Below, in pieces: positions 43,420-52,800 of a stretch of 64,000 nucleotides of DNA. Origin of the DNA: Candidatus Zymogenaceae bacterium (GTDB lineage: Bacteria; Desulfobacterota; Zymogenia; Zymogenales; Zymogenaceae); the NCBI GenBank assembly GCA_016931225.1, contig JAFGFE010000014.1, positions 124,001-188,000 on the forward strand, in the 5' to 3' direction. The notes under the pieces are model-generated. The model was not told the DNA's origin. It was given only the letters and a program-made list of their open reading frames with translations, and did not search any database. The position numbers and the translations under genes are program-made. Position 1 is the first letter of the stretch. Each line of letters starts with the position of its first letter.

Positions 43420-44082
43420 ATGAAACGTATATACAAAAAGAAGGGCAAGGGGGTAATCGTATTCCTTGCCCTGTCCCTCGCCCTCGTGTTCGGTTTGGTA
43501 AGCTGCACCTCGTCCGGCGGAGTTTCTCCCACAGTCGCGGGGGCGCTCATCGGCGCCGGCGTGGGAGCGGGCCTGGGGGCGGTTATCGGGAATGAGTCCG
43601 GCCATGCCGGAGAGGGGGCCGCCATCGGTGCCGTGAGTGGCGCGCTGGTGGGGGGCGCCATCGGCTACGCCTTCGAGCGGCAGGAACAGCAGTTCAATGA
43701 CATGGGCTACGAGACGTCCCACTCCGGAAACCGAATGACGGCCTATTTCCCCAACGATGTATTGTTTGCATACGACAGCGCGGAGCTTCTGCCCGGCGCG
43801 TATTCGGAACTCCAGCGGGTTGCGGGCATCATCAACAGCGATCCGTCGGTTTCGGTCATCATCGAGGGACATACCGACAGCGACGGTACCCGGGAGTACA
43901 ACCAGATGCTGTCCGAAAAGCGGGCGAACGCGGTCAGAAACGCACTGATATCCTACGGCGTCGATCCCCGCAGGATTACGGCCTACGGATACGGTGAGGA
44001 CCGACCTATTGTTCCCAACGACTCGGCGCATAACAAGCAAACGAATCGTCGAGTGGAGTTGATCATGGTAGGGTCGTCATAA
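43420..44082 (+). CDS. OmpA-family lipoprotein with glycine zipper
   Basis: 220 residues from ATG 43420 with GAGGAGAGG upstream. The lipobox is LVSC (Cys29). Residues about 40-85 are a glycine zipper (GAGVGAGLGAVIGNESGHAG, then GALVGGAIGYAFE). Residues 105-220 are an OmpA-like peptidoglycan-binding domain: VLFAYDSAELLPGA, IEGHTDSDGTREYNQMLSEKRANAV, ITAYGYGEDRPI and NKQTNRRVEL. The protein resembles YiaD/Pal-type anchors that tie the outer membrane to the cell wall. It follows the related zipper lipoprotein but has its own terminators on both sides. Confidence 0.92.
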   Translation: MKRIYKKKGKGVIVFLALSLALVFGLVSCTSSGGVSPTVAGALIGAGVGAGLGAVIGNESGHAGEGAAIGAVSGALVGGAIGYAFERQEQQFNDMGYETSHSGNRMTAYFPNDVLFAYDSAELLPGAYSELQRVAGIINSDPSVSVIIEGHTDSDGTREYNQMLSEKRANAVRNALISYGVDPRRITAYGYGEDRPIVPNDSAHNKQTNRRVELIMVGSS

Positions 44083-44107
44083 CGGACGCCCTCCCGTATG
44101 GATCTGG

Positions 44108-44136
44108 AAAAGCCCTCGATATTGGGGGCTTTTTTC
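44108..44136 (+). terminator. Rho-independent terminator after the OmpA-like gene
   Basis: AAAGCCC pairs with GGGCTTT around a 10-nt loop, ending in a T-run. Confidence 0.75.
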
Positions 44137-44280
44137 TAATGGCGGAGTATATTCCGTTCTGTTTTTTCTTTGTGTTCGCCCGGTATTGGTGTATGCTGAT
44201 ATCGTTAAAAGATATGGATATAAAATAGGCGTGGTGTAGGATTTTTTATCGAATCGTTGGCATCGGGAAGGAAATTCACC

Positions 44281-44742
44281 GTGTTTTCAGTGCGGTTGTT
44301 TGTTATATTGCTGGTTTGTGTGTGCCTTGTGACGCCGGCGGGCTGCGCCACTATGGGTAGGACGGGTCTTGCGGATATGGACCGCCGGGACGTGATGGAT
44401 GCCGTCGATGAGTTGATTGCGGCATATGCCGCAGGCGACCCCGCAGGATTCATGGCCCTGGTCTCCGTACGGTATGCGGGCGTGTATGGAGCGCTCGAAG
44501 AGAAGATAACCGTGGATATGGCCGACGCGCCCGGGATTACCTACACCATGGAGATCGGGGAGGTGACGGTGGATGATGCGGGGAGGGTTGAGGTGGAGGT
44601 CGGGTGGGAGAGGAGCATCATGACCGATGGTTGCGCCGCCCCCGACGGCTCGGGCGTTTCGTTTCTGATATTCGATAATTTCGGCTCTGTGCTCAAGCTC
44701 ACCGACCAGCGGGGCGATGCGCCGTTTCCCCCCGAAATCTGA
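44281..44742 (+). CDS. Small lipoprotein with NTF2-like (SnoaL) character
   Basis: 153 residues if begun at GTG 44281, which has GGGAAGG about 9 nt upstream; a TTG at 44257 is the alternative. The signal peptide ends in lipobox PAGC (Cys22). The mature part starts with a helix DVMDAVDELIAAYAAGDPAGFMALVS followed by alternating beta strands (YTMEIGEVTVDDAGRVEVEVGWERS), which resembles nuclear-transport-factor-2-like folds. No function can be assigned. Confidence 0.65.
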   Translation: MFSVRLFVILLVCVCLVTPAGCATMGRTGLADMDRRDVMDAVDELIAAYAAGDPAGFMALVSVRYAGVYGALEEKITVDMADAPGITYTMEIGEVTVDDAGRVEVEVGWERSIMTDGCAAPDGSGVSFLIFDNFGSVLKLTDQRGDAPFPPEI

Positions 44743-44907
44743 AGGGTTGCGCCGGGCGAACGGGCAGTCGATTGACACGCGGTCAACAGGTAATATGTAA
44801 TACACCGGTTTTTGTATATATCCCCGGTGTCGTGCGTGCACCCGCCCGGCACACGCACCGGGAGACGATACCATACTATCAGGGAACACGTAGAGAGGAT
44901 TCACGCC

Positions 44908-45657
44908 ATGTCAGGACATTCCAAATGGCACAGCATACGACATAAAAAGGGCATCGTGGACGTAAAAAGGGGCAAGATGTTCACGAAGCTCATCCGGGAA
45001 ATCACCGTCTCCGCGAGAATGGGCGACCCCGATCCTGATACAAATCCGCGGCTCAGGACGGCCATCGCCGCTGCGAAGGCCGCGAACATGCCCAAGGATA
45101 ATATCGAGCGGGCCATCAAGAAGGGAACCGGGGAGCTGGAGGGAGAGAGCTTCGAAGAGGTGGTGTATGAGGGATACGGCCCAGCGGGGGTGGCGGTCTT
45201 GGTTGAAAGCCTGACGGACAATCGAAACCGGACGGTGGCGGACATCAGATACATCTTTTCGAAAAACTCCGGGAACCTGGGGGAGAACGGTTGCGTTGGA
45301 TGGCTGTTTGAGAAGCGGGGTGTGATCATCATCGAGGCCAAAGATGTGGACGAAGATGAGCTGTTAACGGTCGCCCTGGAGGCCGGAGCGCTGGATATGA
45401 GCCAGGAGGGAGACTCCTTCGAGGTGGTGTGCGAGCCGGGGGACTTCGAGACCGTCAGAGAGGCGATCGAATCCGGGGGATTCCCGATACAGAGCGCCGA
45501 GGTGACCATGATCCCCCAAAATACCATCTCTTTAGAGGGAAAGGACGCCGAAAAGATGCTCCGGCTCATGGAAGCGCTGGAGGATAACGACGACGTGCAG
45601 AATGTGTACGCCAATTTCGACATCCCCGAAGAAATCATGGAGGGACTCGATTTCTGA
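44908..45657 (+). CDS. yebC: YebC/PmpR-family regulatory protein
   Basis: 249 residues from ATG 44908 (AGAGG upstream). The N-terminus [31 protein letters not shown] and [30 protein letters not shown] are invariant in the family, as is the acidic C-terminal part ending [16 protein letters not shown]. YebC proteins were long called transcription regulators; recent work links them to ribosomes stalled at proline stretches. The gene sits upstream of ruvC-ruvA-ruvB, as in many bacteria, and its end overlaps ruvC. Confidence 0.96.
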   Translation: MSGHSKWHSIRHKKGIVDVKRGKMFTKLIREITVSARMGDPDPDTNPRLRTAIAAAKAANMPKDNIERAIKKGTGELEGESFEEVVYEGYGPAGVAVLVESLTDNRNRTVADIRYIFSKNSGNLGENGCVGWLFEKRGVIIIEAKDVDEDELLTVALEAGALDMSQEGDSFEVVCEPGDFETVREAIESGGFPIQSAEVTMIPQNTISLEGKDAEKMLRLMEALEDNDDVQNVYANFDIPEEIMEGLDF

Positions 45658-46150
45658 CGAATACACCATACTGGGCATCGATCCGGGGGTGACCGTTACC
45701 GGCTACGGCGTCGTGTGTCGGGGGCGGGATGTTTCGGTTCGGGCCCTGGGTGAAATAAAGCCGTCGAGAAACGACGCCCTCTCCGAGAAACTTGCACATA
45801 TTCACCGGGAAATCGAGCGGATCATCGTTGATATCAGGCCGGACGCGGTGGCGGTGGAGGGCCTGTTTCACGCGAAGAACGTTAAAAGTGCCATCAGGCT
45901 GGGCCATGCCCGGGGCGTGCTCCTTTTGGCGTCGGCCCAATCGAACATCCCGGTCTATGAGTACGCGCCCCGGGAAGTCAAGGCCGCGGCAACCGGATAC
46001 GGCGCCGCCGGGAAGGACCAGGTCGGGGCGATGGTCCGGCGTTTTCTCTCTCTGGATTGTGATATCGGGGATCATGCCTGCGACGCCCTGGCGGTGGCGG
46101 TGTGCCATATGCACAACATGGGCCCCCTGGGCATGAAAAAAACCATATGA
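45650..46150 (+). CDS. ruvC: Holliday junction endonuclease RuvC
   Basis: 166 residues from a proposed ATT start at 45650. The active-site acids are present: Asp in [16 protein letters not shown], Glu in [10 protein letters not shown], and the Asp pair in [11 protein letters not shown]. RuvC cuts Holliday junctions symmetrically. The frame has only one ATG upstream of the core, at 45602, which lies deep inside yebC and would add 16 non-homologous residues. GGAGGG at 45639-45644 is 5 nt before ATT and gives a normal-length N-terminus, so an AUU start coupled to the yebC stop is likely. Confidence 0.92.
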   Translation: MSDEYTILGIDPGVTVTGYGVVCRGRDVSVRALGEIKPSRNDALSEKLAHIHREIERIIVDIRPDAVAVEGLFHAKNVKSAIRLGHARGVLLLASAQSNIPVYEYAPREVKAAATGYGAAGKDQVGAMVRRFLSLDCDIGDHACDALAVAVCHMHNMGPLGMKKTI

Positions 46151-46758
46151 TCGCAGCGCTCCGTGGAAATATCCTCTACAAATCCCTGGAGGGGATCATC
46201 GTCGATGTGGGGGGCGTGGGCTATCGAGTGCTGATGTCTCTTTCCGCGTACGCCCGCCTGCCCGGCGAGGGCCATGAGGTGTCTCTGCTGGTTCACACCA
46301 GCGTTCGGGAGAACGATATCAGCCTGTTCGGATTTCTTACCCCCGAGGAGCGTCGGGCATTTCTCGATCTCATCGGCATTTCGGGCATTGGCCCCAGGGT
46401 GGCGCTGGCGGTGCTGTCCGGCATTTCCCCCGTTGAGCTGGACGAAGCGGTGCTGGCCGGAGATATCAGTCGGTTGATGTCGGTGCCGGGGGTGGGCAGA
46501 AAAACGGCGGAGCGCATTCCCCTGGAGCTCAGGGAGAAGGTGGAAAAGCGCATCGGCACGGAAGAGGGCCGGGCGGCCGTCGGCGGGCGGCTGGGGGTGG
46601 GTGATGTCATCGACGCACTTGTGCAGCTCGGCTATCCCCGCACCCAAGCGGAGCGGGTGGTGCGGGAGGCCTCCCGACGGGAGTCCGAGGGAGATGCGTC
46701 GGATGTGGAGGCGTTATTGAAGAACGCGTTGAAGCTCTTGGGACAGAAACAGGGGTGA
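46147..46758 (+). CDS. ruvA: Holliday junction helicase subunit RuvA
   Basis: 203 residues. ATG overlaps the ruvC stop (ATGA), so translation is coupled. Domain I begins [28 protein letters not shown]; domain II has the two helix-hairpin-helix motifs [18 protein letters not shown] and [15 protein letters not shown]; domain III ([22 protein letters not shown]) contacts RuvB. RuvA tetramers hold the junction for branch migration. Confidence 0.96.
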   Translation: MIAALRGNILYKSLEGIIVDVGGVGYRVLMSLSAYARLPGEGHEVSLLVHTSVRENDISLFGFLTPEERRAFLDLIGISGIGPRVALAVLSGISPVELDEAVLAGDISRLMSVPGVGRKTAERIPLELREKVEKRIGTEEGRAAVGGRLGVGDVIDALVQLGYPRTQAERVVREASRRESEGDASDVEALLKNALKLLGQKQG

Positions 46759-46774
46759 GGGGGGTGTCCAGGTT

Positions 46775-47797
46775 ATGAGCGATACGAGGCTCAACAGCCC
46801 CACACCGATCGACGACGACCTTGTTTTCGAGGCGGGACTCCGGCCGAAGCGGTTGAGTGAGTTCGTAGGCCAGAAAAAAATCAAGGAGAACCTGTCGGTG
46901 TTCATCGAGGCGGCAAGGAAACGGGGGGAGGCCCTGGATCATGTGCTCCTCTACGGCCCGCCGGGATTGGGGAAAACCACCCTGGCCCATGTCATCGCCC
47001 ACGAGCTGGGGGTGGGCATTCGGGCCACGTCGGGGCCGGTCATCGAACGGCCGGGGGACCTGGCGGCGATCCTGACGAACGTCGAGGAAAAGGAGCTTCT
47101 TTTCATCGACGAAATACACCGCCTGAGTCCCGTGGTGGAGGAGATTCTCTACCCGGCGATGGAGGATTATTCCCTGGACGTGATCATCGGTCAGGGACCC
47201 AGCGCCCGAAGCATCAAGATCGGGCTCGACAAATTTACCCTGGTGGGGGCGACGACTCGTGCGGGGCTCATCACCTCCCCTCTCAGGGACCGTTTCGGCG
47301 TGGTGGCGCGGCTCGATTTTTACACCGTGGCCGATCTCGAGGAGATCGTCAAAAGATCCGCTGCAATCCTGAACGTCGAAATCACCCCCGAGGGGGCCCG
47401 GGAGATCGCATCCAGGTCCCGGGGAACTCCCCGGGTCGTCAATCGACTGCTGCGCCGGGTGCGGGATTTCGCCCAGGTCCGGGCGGACGGCGTTATCGAC
47501 ACGGCGGTGGCCAATCAGGCCCTTGAAATGTTGGATGTCGACGAGGCCGGTTTCAACGAGATGGATCGACGGCTGCTCTTGACGATCATAGACAAGTTCG
47601 ACGGCGGCCCGGTGGGGGTGGAGACGCTGTCGGCGGCGGTGAGCGAGGAAAAAGACACCATCGAAGACCTGTACGAGCCGTATCTCATCCAGGAGGGGTA
47701 TTTGGATCGAACTCCCCGGGGGAGAATGGCCACCCGCCGGGCGTATCAGCACTTTAACCGATCACCGAAACAGGAGCAGAAGTCTCTGTTCGATTAA
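46775..47797 (+). CDS. ruvB: Holliday junction helicase subunit RuvB
   Basis: 340 residues. The core begins [19 protein letters not shown]; Walker A is [16 protein letters not shown], Walker B is [10 protein letters not shown], the sensor is [21 protein letters not shown], and the winged-helix end is [25 protein letters not shown]. It is the hexameric motor of RuvAB and begins 16 nt after ruvA. Confidence 0.97.
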   Translation: MSDTRLNSPTPIDDDLVFEAGLRPKRLSEFVGQKKIKENLSVFIEAARKRGEALDHVLLYGPPGLGKTTLAHVIAHELGVGIRATSGPVIERPGDLAAILTNVEEKELLFIDEIHRLSPVVEEILYPAMEDYSLDVIIGQGPSARSIKIGLDKFTLVGATTRAGLITSPLRDRFGVVARLDFYTVADLEEIVKRSAAILNVEITPEGAREIASRSRGTPRVVNRLLRRVRDFAQVRADGVIDTAVANQALEMLDVDEAGFNEMDRRLLLTIIDKFDGGPVGVETLSAAVSEEKDTIEDLYEPYLIQEGYLDRTPRGRMATRRAYQHFNRSPKQEQKSLFD

Positions 47798-47938
47798 GTA
47801 ACACATTTATCTTGCTATTTATGTGCAATTTTGCTACAGTCCGTATAAGCACCAGAGGAATATCTCGGTCTTTGCCCGTCGACTGATGGCTATAGAGCAA
47901 AGCAATCTCATTTAGGTTCCTGTTGGAATAAATTATAT

Positions 47939-48337
47939 ATGATACCGGGATTCAACCATAATGTACGCTATAAGGGTGTACTGTACCACGTCCAGACCGA
48001 GGATAGCGGTTCGGATAATCCCGTGGTCACCACGCTGTTATATCAGGCGGGTACGATACTCCATTCCAAACGCACGAGCTATGCGGATATCGTCAGTTCA
48101 GAGAAGATGGACGATGTCGTGCGGGAGATAATGAAAGAGCAGCATAAGATGATGCTCATGGACCTGAAAAACGGCGTGTTTGACAACGCCGGTGCGAAGC
48201 CGGCGGCGGAGGCGGTGCCCAATATTCCTCCCGAAGTGCCCGCACAGGCGGAGGTGGACCTCGGTGACGGAGGTATCTCCGAAAAGACTTTGGACGAGGT
48301 AATCCTCGATTACCTGGCGAACGAAGATACTGATTGA
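47939..48337 (+). CDS. Conserved hypothetical protein of Deltaproteobacteria
   Basis: 132 residues. The opening MIPGFNHNVRYKGVLYHVQTEDSG and TILHSKRTSYADIV, then VREIMKEQHKMMLMDL, recur in many Deltaproteobacteria and Myxococcota as a short protein of unknown function. The last 50 residues are acidic and Pro/Ala-rich. There is no signal peptide or membrane segment. It stands alone between ruvB and ftsE. Confidence 0.78.
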   Translation: MIPGFNHNVRYKGVLYHVQTEDSGSDNPVVTTLLYQAGTILHSKRTSYADIVSSEKMDDVVREIMKEQHKMMLMDLKNGVFDNAGAKPAAEAVPNIPPEVPAQAEVDLGDGGISEKTLDEVILDYLANEDTD

Positions 48338-48517
48338 TCGGGTGTTTTTCATTTTTATATAGCGGGACGGCGGATCAAAAAGCCCGTTATACCTGAATAT
48401 CTGGATGAGGGTGGGAACGAAGAGGTTATTTTCTCTCCTCGTGGGGGCGGAAAGGATCATTTCCGATGTACTTCGGATATGGTTTTTTTTTAACCGGCAT
48501 ACCGGAACAGAAATCCC

Positions 48518-49171
48518 ATGATACGCCTTAACCATGTATACAAAAATTACGGCATGGGCCCGGACGCGCTCTCGGATGTGAGCATGCATGTGGAGAAGGG
48601 TGAGTTCGTGTTCGTGACCGGTCCCAGCGGCGCGGGGAAGACGACGCTCCTCAAGCTTCTATTTTTGGCGGAGCGTCCCACGAAGGGTCAGGTATTCATC
48701 AACGGGGTGGATGTGGGTTCTCTGCCCCGAAGGAAGGTTCCCTATTTACGGCGGGCGGTGGGGGTGGTGTTCCAGGATTTTAAGCTGTTGTCCTCCCTGA
48801 CGGTGCTGGATAACGTCTCCTTTCCCCTGGAGGTAATGGGGATCGGACGTCGGGAGATCAACAGGAGGGTGCGCCGGGTGCTCAAGTTTGTGGGTCTGGA
48901 GGATCGGGAACGGGCCTATCCTCTGGAACTGTCCGGTGGGGAGCAGCAACGGGTCGCCATCGCCCGCTCGGTTGTCAACGAGCCGCCCATTCTGCTTGCC
49001 GACGAGCCCACCGGGAATCTCGATTCCGAGTTGACGCTTGATATCATCCGCCTGATGGAGTATATCCACAGCAGGGGCGCGACGGTGTTGATGACCACGC
49101 ACAACAAGGATATAGTCGAACGATTTCACAAACGTGTGCTGTCGCTGAAGGCGGGCAGGATCACGGCGTGA
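48518..49171 (+). CDS. ftsE: Cell division ATP-binding protein FtsE
   Basis: 217 residues of the ABC ATPase family: Walker [16 protein letters not shown] at about 35-49, [22 protein letters not shown] (Q-loop region), signature [14 protein letters not shown] and Walker [13 protein letters not shown], followed by the switch His in MTTHN. Paired with FtsX 86 bp downstream, it controls periplasmic murein hydrolases at the division site through EnvC, whose likely homologue follows. Confidence 0.95.
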   Translation: MIRLNHVYKNYGMGPDALSDVSMHVEKGEFVFVTGPSGAGKTTLLKLLFLAERPTKGQVFINGVDVGSLPRRKVPYLRRAVGVVFQDFKLLSSLTVLDNVSFPLEVMGIGRREINRRVRRVLKFVGLEDRERAYPLELSGGEQQRVAIARSVVNEPPILLADEPTGNLDSELTLDIIRLMEYIHSRGATVLMTTHNKDIVERFHKRVLSLKAGRITA

Positions 49172-49257
49172 TCCATCGACCCGGGTTCAGAATCGCACCG
49201 ATCCCCGCACCCGTTGCGTATATGCCCGGGGTTTTCACCTGACGAAAGAGACTCTCC

Positions 49258-50157
49258 ATGCTCACCGCACGAATATCGTATATCGCAAGAAGGGTCCTGA
49301 GAAATTTCGGGGCGTATCCAATGGTCCATTTTCTGGCGGTGATGACCATCGGCATCTCGATGTTAATACCGTCCGCCTACCTGTTCGTCTATTTCAACCT
49401 CACCGGTCTCTTGACGAAATTCGGTGAGGAGGTCCATATATCCGTCTACCTGTCCGATTTTCTCTCCGGAGACGCCACCGACTCCCTGAAGGAAGAGATA
49501 CTTGCCATCAAGGAGGTCGATCGGGTGGAGTACATTACGAAGGACGAGGCGCTCCTCTATCTCTCCGAATCCTTCGGCGGCCAGGCGGATGTTCTGGAGG
49601 GCCTGGAGGAAAATCCGCTCCCCGCATCGGTGGAGGTGATGCTCAAAGAAGAGTACCGCACGCCGGATGATGTATCTCTGGTGGCGGCCAAGATCGAGCG
49701 GATGAACGGTGTCGAGGACGTGATATACGCCCAGGAATGGCTCGCCCGGTTTCATGAAGCGGTCAAGATCGTACGAATCGGCGGGATCGCCGTGGCGGTT
49801 GTCCTGTCCCTTGCGGCGGTGGCGATTATATCGAACACCATCAGGCTGATCGTTTTCGCCAGAAAAGACGAAATCGAGATCATGCGGCTGGTGGGGGCGA
49901 CCCGCATGTTCATTACGACGCCGCTGGTGGTGGAGGGGATGATTCAGGGAGCGCTGGGCGCGGGCCTGGCGGTGGGGGCGCTCTGGGGGCTGTATCGATT
50001 ATTTATGGAACACTATTACAGTGAATTCGGTCTTTTCTTTGGGGCCGTTGACATCACGTTTTTTCCGCATACCGTGATCCTGTATATCATATTGGGAGGC
50101 GTTCTTTTGGGAATGCTGGGCGGTCTTTTTTCTTTCGGCAGGTCGATACGAGTGTAA
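49258..50157 (+). CDS. ftsX: Cell division protein FtsX
   Basis: 299 residues. One transmembrane helix near residues 22-45 is followed by the large periplasmic loop (VHISVYLSDFLSGD, VDRVEYITKDEALLYLSESFGG, LPASVEVMLKEEYRT, VEDVIYAQEWLARF), then three helices containing SNTIRLIVFARKDEIEIMRLVGATRMFI, the FtsX/MacB signature. FtsX passes the FtsE ATPase cycle to EnvC-type activators. It is immediately followed by the EnvC-like gene. Confidence 0.95.
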   Translation: MLTARISYIARRVLRNFGAYPMVHFLAVMTIGISMLIPSAYLFVYFNLTGLLTKFGEEVHISVYLSDFLSGDATDSLKEEILAIKEVDRVEYITKDEALLYLSESFGGQADVLEGLEENPLPASVEVMLKEEYRTPDDVSLVAAKIERMNGVEDVIYAQEWLARFHEAVKIVRIGGIAVAVVLSLAAVAIISNTIRLIVFARKDEIEIMRLVGATRMFITTPLVVEGMIQGALGAGLAVGALWGLYRLFMEHYYSEFGLFFGAVDITFFPHTVILYIILGGVLLGMLGGLFSFGRSIRV

Positions 50158-50159
50158 TC

Positions 50160-51374
50160 GTGGAGCGACGATCGATACAAAATATACGCATGATCGTCCT
50201 GGGGACGGCGGCGGCGCTGACCGTATGTATGATGACGTCCGCGGTCGTCGCCGATGATCTCGATGAGAAAAAACAGGAACTGACGGATATAAAAAAAGAG
50301 ATAGAGGAAAAAAAGGAGCGCATTCGGGAATCGAAATCCGAGGAGAAGTCGGTTCTCGAAGAGCTTCAGGAGATGGACGCGTCTCTGGAAAAGCGGGGGA
50401 GGGAACTCGTCTCCCTGGAATACGATCTGGAGACCACATCCGAGAAGATCGAGCAATTGAGCGGGCGCATCAAGGAGGTGGAAGGGGAGATCGCCCGTCT
50501 CAGGGAGCACATCGAGGTGCGCCTTGTCGCCCTCTATAAACTCAATGACGCAGGGTATGTGCCGGTGATGTTTTCATCCACCGACTATACCGACGTGAGA
50601 CGACGGATGAAATATCTCTCCGCCATTGTCAAGACGGACCAGCAGCTTTTTTACGAGTATAAAAATCTGAATGACGCCCTGAACGACGACCTCGAAGAAC
50701 TCGAGACGAAACGGGACGAGTTGAAGCTCTTGACCGAGGAGGTGGCCCGAAAGAAGCTGGAAATCGAGGGAGAAAAGTCGAAGCGCGGCGTGTATCTTGC
50801 GGAGGTGAAGAAGGAGAGGGGTCTCTATGAGGATGCGCTGGGGGAGCTGGAGGAATCCAAAAGGAAGCTGACCGCCCTCATCGACGAGCTGTTGGAGGAG
50901 CGGCGCAAAGAGACGGAACGGGCGAAAATGGAGGGTTCCGACCATACGTCCCCCGACGCCGGAGGGGCGTTCGCATCCCTCAAGGGAAAACTGCCCCGGC
51001 CGGTTTCGGGACCGACCATCACCGATTACGGCAAGGGTACGGACCCGACCTATAACAACCCGATATTCAACAAGGGCATCGAGATTCAGGCGGCTGAAGG
51101 GACTGATTTCATATCGGTGGCCGACGGCCAGGTCATCTATGCGGACTATTTTGAAGGGTACGGAAACCTCATTATCATCGACCACGGCGACAGCTACTAT
51201 TCCATTTACGCCCACGCAAGGGACATTCTGGTCGGTGTGGACGATACGGTATCCGCACGCGAGGTTATCGGCACGGTGGGTAATACGGGATCGCTCAAGG
51301 GGCCGAATCTCTATTTCGAGATCCGCCATCACGGCAATACATCGGACCCCGATTCCTGGTTGGCTTCCCAATAG
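50160..51374 (+). CDS. EnvC-like murein hydrolase activator with degenerate M23 domain
   Basis: 404 residues. A GTG start 2 nt after ftsX is assumed; the signal peptide runs to about residue 36 (TSAVVA). Residues 40-260 form two long coiled coils, as in EnvC. Residues 295-400 are a LytM/M23 fold in which the metal ligands are lost: the usual H-x3-D reads NKGIEI and the usual HxH reads NLYFEIRH. The EnvC family activates amidases rather than cutting itself, so this fits an activator controlled by FtsEX. Gene order ftsE-ftsX-this gene supports it. Confidence 0.88.
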   Translation: MERRSIQNIRMIVLGTAAALTVCMMTSAVVADDLDEKKQELTDIKKEIEEKKERIRESKSEEKSVLEELQEMDASLEKRGRELVSLEYDLETTSEKIEQLSGRIKEVEGEIARLREHIEVRLVALYKLNDAGYVPVMFSSTDYTDVRRRMKYLSAIVKTDQQLFYEYKNLNDALNDDLEELETKRDELKLLTEEVARKKLEIEGEKSKRGVYLAEVKKERGLYEDALGELEESKRKLTALIDELLEERRKETERAKMEGSDHTSPDAGGAFASLKGKLPRPVSGPTITDYGKGTDPTYNNPIFNKGIEIQAAEGTDFISVADGQVIYADYFEGYGNLIIIDHGDSYYSIYAHARDILVGVDDTVSAREVIGTVGNTGSLKGPNLYFEIRHHGNTSDPDSWLASQ

Positions 51375-51473
51375 CGATTATTTTAAAATTGTGGTATGAT
51401 AATCTGATAAAAAAATACACACGATAAAAAAAGCCGCGGCGGGAAATCGCCGCGTCCAGAAAGGAGACAACAG

Positions 51474-52730
51474 ATGTCGGATCGACGCGGGAAACTGAAA
51501 TACGTGGTGGTATTCGCCCTTGTATTCATGTTGGGGGTATCACTGGGGAAGGGACTTGATAACGTCCTGGCGTCATCGGATAGCATATACAGCGATCTGG
51601 AACTGTTTACAAACGCGCTGAATATTATTCGAGACAACTATGTGGATGACGTCGACACCCGTGAGGTCATCTACGGCGCCATTGAGGGCATGGTTTCTTC
51701 TTTGGACCCCCACAGCGCCTTTTTCAGGCCCGGTGACTACAAGGAGTTTATGGAAGACACCAAGGGAGCCTTCGGAGGTCTGGGTATCGAAATCTCTGTT
51801 GTCGATGGTGTGCTGACGATCATTGCACCCATAGAGGATACTCCCGCCTGGGAGGCGGGGTTGAAGGCGGGGGACAAGATCCTCTACATTGAGGGAGACT
51901 CCACCGAGGGCATGACGGCCTTCGATGCGGTGAAGCTGCTCAGGGGGCCCAAGGGAACCCAGGTGACCATCACCGTTCAGAGCGAGGGCGAGACGAAGAT
52001 GCGGGATGTGACCATCACCCGGGATATCATCGAGATACAGAGCGTCAAGTATGAAATCTTCGATGACAACACCGCCTATATCAGGATAACGTCGTTTCAG
52101 GAGCGGACTGCGGTTGATCTAAGGGATGCCCTTGATGCCATCACCGACGAGACCAACGGGGACATCACCGGCATCATCCTGGACCTCAGGAACGATCCGG
52201 GGGGGCTCCTGTCCAAGTCGGTGGACGTCTCGGACATGTTTCTCAGCGAGGGGGTTATCGTCTCTATCAGGGGCAAAGACCCGACCAGCAACGCCATATT
52301 CAGCGCCCATCGTGAAGGGACCATTGCGGATCTGCCGATGGTGGTGCTGGTAAACGGCGGCAGCGCCAGCGCGTCGGAGATCGTTGCCGGCGCCCTCAAG
52401 GACAACGGCAGGGCGATTCTCATCGGCACCACGACCTTCGGCAAGGGGTCCGTCCAGACGATCATACCCATGAAGGACGGCTCCGGCCTGAAGATCACCA
52501 CCGCGCTCTACTATACCCCCAGCGGCGCGTCCATCCATGAGATCGGCATTGAGCCGGATATCGAGGTGACGTTTCCCGCACCCGGGGAGGTTTCGGAAGA
52601 AGACGGTGAAGTCACAGATGAGACGGAATCCGAAGACGAGACCGCCGATGAGGAGTTCGTGGACGTACAGCTCGAGAAGGCCAAGGAGGTCATCGCCCAC
52701 TGGAGTAAATACGAATATCTTCTGAAATAG
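51474..52730 (+). CDS. S41-family C-terminal processing peptidase
   Basis: 418 residues with AAGGAG upstream. A membrane anchor/signal (VVVFALVFMLGVSLGKGLDNVLA) is followed by an N-terminal helical part ending VSSLDPHSAFFRP, a PDZ domain (LGIEISVVDGVLTIIAPIEDTPAWEAGLKAGDKIL) at about 95-170, and the protease core with Ser in VNGGSASASEIVAGALKDN and Lys in TTFGKGSVQT. An acidic tail follows the core. These enzymes trim periplasmic proteins, including cell-wall hydrolases. A 7-bp GC hairpin (51435-51454) precedes the ribosome site. Confidence 0.95.
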   Translation: MSDRRGKLKYVVVFALVFMLGVSLGKGLDNVLASSDSIYSDLELFTNALNIIRDNYVDDVDTREVIYGAIEGMVSSLDPHSAFFRPGDYKEFMEDTKGAFGGLGIEISVVDGVLTIIAPIEDTPAWEAGLKAGDKILYIEGDSTEGMTAFDAVKLLRGPKGTQVTITVQSEGETKMRDVTITRDIIEIQSVKYEIFDDNTAYIRITSFQERTAVDLRDALDAITDETNGDITGIILDLRNDPGGLLSKSVDVSDMFLSEGVIVSIRGKDPTSNAIFSAHREGTIADLPMVVLVNGGSASASEIVAGALKDNGRAILIGTTTFGKGSVQTIIPMKDGSGLKITTALYYTPSGASIHEIGIEPDIEVTFPAPGEVSEEDGEVTDETESEDETADEEFVDVQLEKAKEVIAHWSKYEYLLK

Positions 52731-52800
52731 GATCGATACACCACCGATTGCGTGAAGTGAATACATCCACGAGGTATGACGGAGGGATCGGGGAACACAG

